NCBI GenBank assembly: GCA_002716585.1
Contig: PBBL01000049.1
Span: forward strand, 1 to 64,000
Direction: 5' to 3'
Origin: Myxococcales bacterium
GTDB taxonomy: Bacteria > Myxococcota_A > Bradymonadia > Bradymonadales > GCA-2716585
Length of the DNA stretch: 64,000 nt
Under the pieces are notes generated by a model. The model made no database searches and was not told the DNA's origin. It saw only the letters and a program-made list of their open reading frames with translations. Positions 54,899 through 62,001 of the stretch are shown one piece after another; the first letter of the stretch is position 1, and each line of letters begins with the position of its first letter. A program made the translations under genes and the position numbers.

Positions 54899-57109
54899 TC
54901 AGCGCAGGACGCCCCGCGCGTTCTGGACGAGCTGCATGAACTCGGCGCGGTAGCCGTGCCGGTCCTGCCCCTGTCCCTGGCGGGCGAGCGCGAGCACCTC
55001 GCTGAGGCCGACGTCCCCCGCGTGGGGGCTGCGGCGCAGGAGCTGCCCGAAGGAGGCGACGGCGACGGCGAACTTCATGTCCGCCGAGGCGGCCTCCAGG
55101 CGCTCGCCCGAGTCGGAGACCGGGAACTGGAGCAGCGCGCTGGTGTGACCGTCGGGCTGCTTGTAGCGCAGCTTGAGGTTGAGCAGCTCCAGGCTGTCGG
55201 CGGCCGGGGTGAGCCGCGGCTTCGCCTGGTACTTGAGCGGATCGACGCCGGTCTTCTCGGAGGTGGCCGCGCGGGTCGGGACGATCTCGTAGATCGCGGT
55301 CACCGCGTGCCCGGCGCCGATCTCCCCGGCGTCCTTGGTGTCGTCGTTGAAGTCGCGGGCGGCCAGCAGGCGGTTGTTGTAGCCCACGAGCCGGTAGGAG
55401 GCGACGTGGGCGGGGTTGAACTCGACCTGGATCTTGACGTCCTTGGCGATCGTCACCAGCGTCCCTGAGAGCTGCTCGACCAGCACCTTGCGCGCCTCGC
55501 TCGCGGTGTCGATGAAGGCGTAGTTGCCGTTGCCCTTGTCGGCGAGCTTCTCCAGGGTGCCGTCGTTGTGGCTCATGCCAAAGCCGAGGACGCTCAGGAA
55601 CACCCCGCTTTTGGCCTTCTGCTCGATCATCGTCGTGAGCGCGCTGCGGGACGACGTCCCGACGTTGAAGTCGCCGTCGGTGGCGAGTATGACGCGGTTG
55701 GTGCCGCCCTCGATGAAGTTCTCGACGGCGACCTGGTAGGCCAGCTCGATCCCGGCGGCGCCGTTGGTCGAGCCGCCCGCCTGGAGGTTGTCCATCGCGC
55801 GCATGATCGTCGCCCGCTCGGCGCAGGAGGTCGAGGGCAGCGCCAGGCCGCTGGCCCCGGCGTAGACCACGATCGCCACCCGATCCTTCTCGCCGAGCCG
55901 CTCCAGCAGCATCCCCAGCGACTGCTTGAGCAGCGGCAGCTTGTTCTGCGCCGACATCGACCCGGACACGTCCAGCAGGAACACCAGGTTGCTCACCGGG
56001 CGCTGCTCGGCCTCGACGACTCGCCCCTTGAGCCCGATCCGCACCAGCCGATTCTCCGGGCTCCACGGGCTGCTCGCCGTCTCCACATGGACCGCGAACG
56101 GCGCCTCACCGCCGCTCGGCGGGGCGTAGTCGTAATCAAAGTAGTTGATCATCTCCTCGATCCGCACCGCGTCGCGCGGGGGCGCGACGTGGCGCTTGAG
56201 GTAGCGCCGCACGTTGCTGTAGGAGGCCGTGTCGACGTCGATCGAGAAGGTCGACAGCGGCTTGCTGGCGACGGTCAGGAACGGGTTGTCGTCCACGGGC
56301 TCGAGGTCGTCGCGGCGGACCTCCCCGGGCTCTGGCTCCGGCGCGCGCTTGTCGGCCTTCGCCGTCGGGGAGATCGGGGCGGGCTTGGCGGCCCGGGCCT
56401 CGTTCGCCGCCAGCTTCTTCCCGGCCAGGTTCGCGTTGCGCGCGTCCTTGAAGGAGGCGTCCTTGGAGGAGGCGACGGCGGCGCGCGGCCCTCGGGGTTG
56501 CTGCTGGGGCGCCACGTAGCCCGGGCTGCGCGGGACCTCGGTGGTCGGCGTCACCGTGGCGGGCTCAGGCGCGCTCGCGGCGACCTCGTCCGACTCCTCC
56601 TCCTCCACCACCTCCTCTTTGTTGTCCGACAGCCAGTCTCCTGAGACGCTGGGCTTCTGTTCGAGCGCCTTGTCGACGACCGGCGCGTTCGGGGCCTCGC
56701 TGTCCTGGCCCGTGTAGAGGAGCGTCGGGACGAAGACCACCCCGGCGAGCACGGCGGCGGCGAGCAGCGCCCAGGGGGCGAGGTTGCGGGCGCCCTCGCC
56801 GCGCTGCTCGGTCGCCTCGTCGGGGGAGGGGAGGGCGACGACGTTGTCGCGGGGCGGCTCTTTCTGGTTCGGGGCGTCGGTCATGGCGTCCTCCAGCGTC
56901 TGGCGTTGGGCGTCGGTGAGCCCGGGAGCGTCGGCGAGGTCGTCGCTCAGCTCGTCGGCGAGCAGGGCGGCGAGGGCGGCGATGTCGTCCAGCTCGCGCA
57001 GGGCGTCGGGGTCGTCGGCGAGCTGGGCTTCGAGGTCGCGGCGCTCGTCGTCGCTGAGTTCGTCGAGGGCGTAGGCGGTCAGGCGCGGGTCGTTGGGGTC
57101 GTAGGTCAT
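54899..57109 (-). CDS. Anti-sigma-like / von Willebrand factor A (YfbK-type) membrane protein
   Basis: A 736-residue protein. The N-terminus (LTAYALDELSDDERRDLEAQ) resembles zinc-finger/anti-sigma heads without the Cys; one transmembrane segment (LLAAAVLAGVVFVPTLLY) lies near residue 120. A charged Pro/Ala linker follows, then the YfbK-type N domain (FSIDVDTASYSNVRRYL). The VWA domain has a MIDAS start VFLLDVSGSMS and later ILATDGDFNVG, and the protein ends in a DUF3520-type tail. Its ATG overlaps the ECF sigma stop by four bases. The pair suggests that it holds the sigma factor at the membrane and releases it on an envelope signal; that is inference. Confidence 0.88.
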   Translation of the reverse strand: MTYDPNDPRLTAYALDELSDDERRDLEAQLADDPDALRELDDIAALAALLADELSDDLADAPGLTDAQRQTLEDAMTDAPNQKEPPRDNVVALPSPDEATEQRGEGARNLAPWALLAAAVLAGVVFVPTLLYTGQDSEAPNAPVVDKALEQKPSVSGDWLSDNKEEVVEEEESDEVAASAPEPATVTPTTEVPRSPGYVAPQQQPRGPRAAVASSKDASFKDARNANLAGKKLAANEARAAKPAPISPTAKADKRAPEPEPGEVRRDDLEPVDDNPFLTVASKPLSTFSIDVDTASYSNVRRYLKRHVAPPRDAVRIEEMINYFDYDYAPPSGGEAPFAVHVETASSPWSPENRLVRIGLKGRVVEAEQRPVSNLVFLLDVSGSMSAQNKLPLLKQSLGMLLERLGEKDRVAIVVYAGASGLALPSTSCAERATIMRAMDNLQAGGSTNGAAGIELAYQVAVENFIEGGTNRVILATDGDFNVGTSSRSALTTMIEQKAKSGVFLSVLGFGMSHNDGTLEKLADKGNGNYAFIDTASEARKVLVEQLSGTLVTIAKDVKIQVEFNPAHVASYRLVGYNNRLLAARDFNDDTKDAGEIGAGHAVTAIYEIVPTRAATSEKTGVDPLKYQAKPRLTPAADSLELLNLKLRYKQPDGHTSALLQFPVSDSGERLEAASADMKFAVAVASFGQLLRRSPHAGDVGLSEVLALARQGQGQDRHGYRAEFMQLVQNARGVLR

Positions 57110-57648
57110 CGCTGCGTCCTCCTGGGGGCCTCGGCGAGCTGTTGGCGCAGGGTCTTCATGCCGGTGTGGATGAGGACCCCGACGTAGGAGACGGAGTGTC
57201 CGGTGACGCGGCTGATCTCCTTGTAGGAGAGGCCGCCCTGGAACTTGAGGCGGATCGCCTCCTGCTGCTTGTCGGGCAGCTGGTCGAGGGCGCTGAGCGC
57301 GCGGCTGAGGGACTGCCGCTGTTCGAGGCGGCGGTCGGGCGATGGGGCCGGGCTGGGTTGGGCCTCGGCGTGGTCGGGTGGCAGCGGGTGCATCTTCTCC
57401 TCGCGGCGGTGGACGTCGATGACGCGGTTGCGGCAGACGGTGTACAGCCACTCGGCGAGGTGATCCTCCACAGCGAGGCGGTCGGCCTTCCACAGGCGCA
57501 GGAAGGTCTCCTGCACCACCTCGCGGGCGCGCTCGGCGTCTCCCGACATCAAGCGCGTCGCGTAGCGGAGCAGGGGCCTCTCGTAGCGGTCGAGCGCGGC
57601 GCGCATCCACGCGCTACGAGGGTCCTGGGGCCTGGCTGGGTTCGTCAC
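57106..57648 (-). CDS. ECF-family RNA polymerase sigma factor
   Basis: A 180-residue sigma factor: region 2 (RYATRLMSGDAERAREVVQE, RLWKADRL, CRNRVIDVHRREEK) and region 4 (LDQLPDKQQEAIRLKFQGGL, SYKEISRVTGHSVSYV). I choose the GTG at 57648 (VTNPARP), which has GGAAG upstream and gives a normal ECF length; the frame can extend to a GTG at 57741 with a basic, low-complexity tail. It overlaps the VWA/anti-sigma gene in ATGA, so it is likely auto-regulated from an upstream promoter not identified here. Confidence 0.9.
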   Translation of the reverse strand: MTNPARPQDPRSAWMRAALDRYERPLLRYATRLMSGDAERAREVVQETFLRLWKADRLAVEDHLAEWLYTVCRNRVIDVHRREEKMHPLPPDHAEAQPSPAPSPDRRLEQRQSLSRALSALDQLPDKQQEAIRLKFQGGLSYKEISRVTGHSVSYVGVLIHTGMKTLRQQLAEAPRRTQR

Positions 57649-57801
57649 TTCATCTTCCGTGTGCGGAGGTTGAGCGAGCGTGAACAGGGCTCCTCCCGAG
57701 GGCTGGCGTGCCCGAGACGGGAGGCGTCTGCCGGTCTTCACCCCGAACCACGCACGGCGGAGAGGTTTCTTAGGAGGTTTTTGATCTTTTTTCGGGCCGG
57801 G

Positions 57802-58494
57802 TCAGCCGAACAGCTCCCAGAGGCGCTCGAACTCGTCGTGGAACTGCTTGAGGAGGGCGACGCCGTTGGTGATCTGGACGTTCTCGTAGTTGACCGCCGA
57901 GGCGCTCCGGGTCCAGTTGAAGCTGCCGTTGATGAGGAGCTGCGCGTCCACGATGGCGAACTTGTGGTGCATGTGCACGTCCGTCTTGTCGATGCGGACC
58001 GGGACGCCCGCGCGGGCGAGGTCGATGACGTCGGAGCCGCGATCGTGGGCCTTGTCGTCGTCGGAGATGATCCGGACGGCGACGCCGCGCTTGTGGGCGT
58101 CGAGGATCGCGTCGCGCAGCGTGTTGTGGGTGATGGTGAAGACGCAGATGTCGAGCGAGGAGCGCGCCCCGGCGATGTACTGCACCAGCCGGTTGAGGCC
58201 AAACTCGCCGTCCTCGGGGAAGAACAGCGCCTCGGCGACCCGCGCCTGCCCCGAGGTGGGGTGCAGCGCCTTGACGACGTCCTCGATCCAGTCGAGGGCG
58301 GCGCGGTCGTCGGAGTTCTTGAGCTGCTCGCGGGCCTTCTCGAAGGCGCGGCTGCGGATCTGGGCGATCTTCTGGGGATCGCCCGCGGTGTGCTCCTCGG
58401 CGAGCTTCTTGAGCACCTTGGACTCGCCGCGCGACATGCGGCCGTCGTCGAGGGTGCGGGCGAAGAACTCATCAAACAGTCGGGTGTCGGTCAT
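57802..58494 (-). CDS. Phospholipase D-family protein with a single HKD motif
   Basis: A 230-residue protein. The N-terminal 80 residues are helical (MTDTRLFDEFFARTLDDGR). The C-terminal domain has one HKD signature, HMHHKFAIVDAQLLINGSFN, followed by WTRSASAVNYENV, as in the Nuc/PLD6 group that works as a dimer to cut DNA/RNA or cardiolipin-like phosphodiesters. There is no signal peptide. It overlaps mtnC by four bases (58491-58494), which is an unusual partner. Substrate unknown. Confidence 0.87.
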   Translation of the reverse strand: MTDTRLFDEFFARTLDDGRMSRGESKVLKKLAEEHTAGDPQKIAQIRSRAFEKAREQLKNSDDRAALDWIEDVVKALHPTSGQARVAEALFFPEDGEFGLNRLVQYIAGARSSLDICVFTITHNTLRDAILDAHKRGVAVRIISDDDKAHDRGSDVIDLARAGVPVRIDKTDVHMHHKFAIVDAQLLINGSFNWTRSASAVNYENVQITNGVALLKQFHDEFERLWELFG

Positions 58495-59228
58495 GGTACC
58501 TCGGTGAGTGACGTCACGGTCGGGAAGCCGTGGTCTTGCGGGAGCGCCGGGTTGCCGGGGCGGAGCGACAGGATCGCCTCCACGCCCGCCTCGCGGGCCG
58601 CCACGGCCTCGGCCAGGTTGTCGGTGACGAAGGTGATGGTCTCGGGCGCGACCCCGATCTCATCGGCGATCGCGCGGTAGCTGTCGGCCTCCTTCTTGGA
58701 GCCGATCCGGGTGTCGAAGTACCCGTCCAGGTAGCGGGTCAGGTCGCCCGCCTCGGAGTAGCCAAACAACAGCTTCTGCGCCGACACGCTCCCCGACGAG
58801 TAGATGTAGACCGGCACCCCCGCGCCCGCCCACGCCTCCAGCCGCCCTGGGACGTCCTCGAACACGTGCCCCTTCAGCTCCCCGGACTCAAACCCCGCCT
58901 TCCAGATCTTCCCCTGGAGCGACTTCAGCCCGGTGGTCTTGCGGTCGTTGTCCATCTGCCACAGCACGCTCGCCCGCACCGCCTCCATCAGCCCCTCGGC
59001 GCCGTCCTCCGGGATGGGCACGGCGCCCTCCAGCCCGGCGGCGACGTCCTCCTCGGCCTGGGCGCGCAGCAGCGCGACGTCGGCCGTCATGGGCGGCTCG
59101 CCCTCGTGGGCGTCGAGGTAGCGGTCCAGCTCGCGCCGGACAAACGGGAACATGGCGTCGTAGACGAAGCTGATCGAGGTCGTCGTCCCCTCGATGTCGA
59201 GGACGATGACGCGCTCAGGTGTGCTCAT
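58491..59228 (-). CDS. mtnC: Enolase-phosphatase E1 (methionine salvage)
   Basis: A 245-residue HAD-family enzyme. The nucleophile motif is VIVLDIEGTTTSISFV (DxEGTT form typical of MtnC), motif II is VYIYSSGSVSAQKLLF, and the late acidic motif is FVTDNLAEA. It turns 2,3-diketo-5-methylthiopentyl-1-phosphate into the acireductone in two steps. Length is normal. No other methionine-salvage gene (mtnA, mtnB, mtnD) is in this window. It is coupled to the PLD-family gene downstream. Confidence 0.92.
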   Translation of the reverse strand: MSTPERVIVLDIEGTTTSISFVYDAMFPFVRRELDRYLDAHEGEPPMTADVALLRAQAEEDVAAGLEGAVPIPEDGAEGLMEAVRASVLWQMDNDRKTTGLKSLQGKIWKAGFESGELKGHVFEDVPGRLEAWAGAGVPVYIYSSGSVSAQKLLFGYSEAGDLTRYLDGYFDTRIGSKKEADSYRAIADEIGVAPETITFVTDNLAEAVAAREAGVEAILSLRPGNPALPQDHGFPTVTSLTEVP

Positions 59229-59331
59229 GGGGTCTCCTCACGGTCGGCTCTCGACCCCCGGCGCGCCGCGCGCTCGGAGGCTCGGGCGCCATCATGCCCC
59301 ATGTCCGGCGCGATTGGTAGGGGCGCCCGGC

Positions 59332-60348
59332 TCACTCGCAGGCGAGCACCTTGCCCTCGCCCCAGTCGCCGAACTTGTGCATCGCCCACAGCTTGTAGCC
59401 GTCGCGCTCCACCTCCGAGATGAGGCGCTTGATCTCGGCGGCGATCGTCTCCACGTTCGCGTCGAGCTGGGCGCACTCGCGGATCGGGCGGCCGTCGGCG
59501 ATGCACTCGTTGACGAGCTTGCGCTGGGAGAGCTTCTGCACCAGGCCGGAGTCGATCATCTGCTGGATCAGCGCCGAGCCGCTCGCCCCGGCGCTGCCGT
59601 TGATGAGGGTGTTGCCGTTGTTGGCCACGTCCGGCATGTTCGCCCCGCGGGTCGGCCCGATCGCGATCAGCTCGGCGGTCGCCTGGATCGTCTCCAGGTA
59701 GCCGATCACCTCCAGCCCGAACGCGACCTCGCTCATCAGCTCCTCGGCCTCCTTCGCGGCCTCCAGGATCTCCTTGAGCGCCGCGCGCTTCTGCTCCAGC
59801 ACGCTCAAATTGCCGCGCAGCCGCTCCCCATAGCGGTCGTACATCGTGTGCCAGACCTCGTTCTCGACCTCGAAGGTGAAGACGCTGTCCGCCACCCAGT
59901 TCGGGTCGCCCGCGTGGTTCGTCGCCTCGTACGCCATCTGCTCCCAGTCGCCCTCGCCGCCGATCGCTGCCAGCCACTCGGCGCGCTGCTCACGCAGCAG
60001 CCCCGCGGCGACCCCCGCCGCCTCGGCGCACGATCCGCCCATGCCGTCGTACTCCTCGGCCATCTCGCCGAGCCGATCCGCCACGGCCAGGATCGCCACC
60101 GCCTCGTGCTCGTCCGGTCCCATCTTCTCGGGCTCGGCGTCGGCCCCATCGGCCGCCGCGTTCTCGTCCGTGGCGAGCTGGACGGCGCCGCCGTAGGCCA
60201 TCACCGCCTCCCCGGTCAGGCCGGAGGCGCGGCGCATCTGGACCATCTGCCCAACGTCGGTGGACGGGGCGAAGGCGGGTTGCCAGGCGTCGTGGAGGGC
60301 GTCGTTCTTGTGTTGGAGGGCGTGCTGTCGTTCGGTTGGTTGATTCAA
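59332..60348 (-). CDS. Unrecognised protein sharing an N-terminal block with the DUF4157 protein
   Basis: A 338-residue protein starting at a TTG at 60348 (GAAGAG upstream; no ATG lies before the conserved block). Residues 32-54 are [16 protein letters not shown], 16 of 23 identical and ungapped with residues 46-68 of the DUF4157 protein. The rest is mostly helical (LEQKRAALKEILEAAKEAEE, AAEIKRLISEVERDGYKLW) with a Gly/Asn/Ser stretch near 240, several Cys late, and no signal peptide or known domain. The shared block on unrelated bodies suggests an address tag for the same machinery. It follows the NTPase pair by 82 bases on the same strand. Confidence 0.7.
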   Translation of the reverse strand: MNQPTERQHALQHKNDALHDAWQPAFAPSTDVGQMVQMRRASGLTGEAVMAYGGAVQLATDENAAADGADAEPEKMGPDEHEAVAILAVADRLGEMAEEYDGMGGSCAEAAGVAAGLLREQRAEWLAAIGGEGDWEQMAYEATNHAGDPNWVADSVFTFEVENEVWHTMYDRYGERLRGNLSVLEQKRAALKEILEAAKEAEELMSEVAFGLEVIGYLETIQATAELIAIGPTRGANMPDVANNGNTLINGSAGASGSALIQQMIDSGLVQKLSQRKLVNECIADGRPIRECAQLDANVETIAAEIKRLISEVERDGYKLWAMHKFGDWGEGKVLACE

Positions 60349-60429
60349 GGTGGTCTCTTCACGTGGGATGAAAAGACGACACGATCACACAACCCAAGTG
60401 TAGGTCGTCGAGGCGACGGACGCAATGGT

Positions 60430-62001
60430 TCAGCGCCTGGGCACGGGGACAAGGATGTGCAGGACGGGGAGTGGGGTGTCCTGGACGCGGAGGATGAGCA
60501 CGTCGGCCCCTTCAGGGCTGATGCGCTCGATGTCCTCCTCAGCGAAGTCGCTCAGACACGCCTCGATGTACGCTGCGCACCAGCCATCCTCCTTCTTGAG
60601 GTGATCTGCGATCATGACGACGGCGAGGGCTCGGGTCTCGCTGGTGCTGTAGGCGACGACTTGACGGTGTACGGTCTTGTGCTTGCGACCCCAGAGCTTG
60701 ACCTCGGTGATGACATGCCCGCTTCCATCAACGCTGTCTGCTCGAATGTCTGTTCGGCCCGCGACCTGGATCGCCTCGCGTTGGCTTGGCCATCCCCTCA
60801 TGCGGAGCCCGATGGCGATGACGGCGGAGAAGGTCGCCTCCTCCACAAGCGTCCGGTCGTCGTTCTGGCCTTTGTAGAAGTCCACGGCGAGTCGGTGAAT
60901 TTCGGTGCAGATCTCGGTGAGGTCTTCCTGGAGTCGGGGCTGTGGCTCAAGCAGGCTTGAGCGCGACGTGCGGAAGCGCTGCAGCAGAATGGAGTGGATG
61001 GGTTGGGCGAGGAGTGGTCTGTTGTGTGGTTCTCCTCGAACGCGGATCAAGCCAGACGCGAGGAGGATGTCGAGGCAGTTCTTGACGTTGACCTCCACGA
61101 GGTCTTCAAGGCCAACGCGTGTGGCGAGTGTCTCCTCCTGGTACGGTTCGATCTCCGACATAAACAGCTTGAGGAGGTTGCCAGGGCTCTGGAACGTATT
61201 GCGGACAGAAACGCTCGCTTCAAGCCGGTCCAGAAAGTTGCTGCCGTCCCGGTGGATGAACCTGTCGAAGAGCTGAGTGACGTGAGCCGCCGTCCTCTCC
61301 GCCTCCGAACTCCTCCACAACCGCTCCAGGCCGTAGGTGACCAGCGCAGGGTTGCCACCTGAGAGACGCCACAGGGTGTCCAACGCGTCGTCCGCCAGAG
61401 GTGTGTCGAACCCTCGCTGACACAGGGCTTTGATGTCATCGTAGGTGAACGCCTCAAGGACATACTTCACCGCGCGACTCATGAACGCCGATCCCAGCTC
61501 TTTGGCGCCCAGGAAAATCAAACCGAGCCCACCCGCTCCGACCAGTCCGATGTCGGCAAGCTCTTCTTCCTGAAGGGCGTTCTCCAGCGCGCTGAAGAAC
61601 TTCACGATCCCTGGCAGTTCGAGGTAGGTGTCCAGCTCGTCGTAGAGCAGTATGAGTTGTTTGCTGCGGTTGTTTACGACCCACGTCGTGAGCACGGCGC
61701 GAGGATCCAGGTAGGGCCCCTGGGTGGGCACGCCCAGCTCCCACGCCAGAGCCTGGAGCGCTGTCTGGTCTGGGGTGCTGGGGGCAGACACGAGACGCGC
61801 GACGCGCACATCAGGACGAGCCGTGAGCCTTGTCTCCAGTTCAAGCAGCAGGGCGCTCTTACCCATACCGTGTCCGCCGTACAGGGCGACAGATCCTCCC
61901 TGGAGGACTTCCTCCATGATGTCCGTGACAAACTGCTCGCGCTGATGGCCGACGAAGTGCCTCGCGCGTTTGGTGGTCCACCTGTGGTATGGGTTGGTCA
62001 T
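60430..62001 (-). CDS. P-loop NTPase fused to a PD-(D/E)XK-like nuclease domain
   Basis: A 523-residue protein. It has an AAA/STAND-type NTPase with Walker A VALYGGHGMGKSALLLEL (about residue 40), Walker B LILLYDELDTYLEL, and an LSGGNPALVTYGLERLW GxP-like motif typical of STAND ATPases. The C-terminal part has DIRADSVDG..VITEVKLWGRK..QVVAYS, which fits a PD-(D/E)XK core (Asp then ExK, near residues 415-435). It overlaps the larger NTPase upstream in ATGA (61998-62001). Such fusions often belong to phage-defence or element-conflict systems. The nuclease call is from motif shape alone. Confidence 0.7.
   Translation of the reverse strand: MTNPYHRWTTKRARHFVGHQREQFVTDIMEEVLQGGSVALYGGHGMGKSALLLELETRLTARPDVRVARLVSAPSTPDQTALQALAWELGVPTQGPYLDPRAVLTTWVVNNRSKQLILLYDELDTYLELPGIVKFFSALENALQEEELADIGLVGAGGLGLIFLGAKELGSAFMSRAVKYVLEAFTYDDIKALCQRGFDTPLADDALDTLWRLSGGNPALVTYGLERLWRSSEAERTAAHVTQLFDRFIHRDGSNFLDRLEASVSVRNTFQSPGNLLKLFMSEIEPYQEETLATRVGLEDLVEVNVKNCLDILLASGLIRVRGEPHNRPLLAQPIHSILLQRFRTSRSSLLEPQPRLQEDLTEICTEIHRLAVDFYKGQNDDRTLVEEATFSAVIAIGLRMRGWPSQREAIQVAGRTDIRADSVDGSGHVITEVKLWGRKHKTVHRQVVAYSTSETRALAVVMIADHLKKEDGWCAAYIEACLSDFAEEDIERISPEGADVLILRVQDTPLPVLHILVPVPRR

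Noticed and set aside
59229..59331. GGGCGCC / GGCGCCC inverted repeat upstream of mtnC
   Set aside because: The arms are self-complementary and common in G+C-rich DNA; no T-run or link to a gene end.
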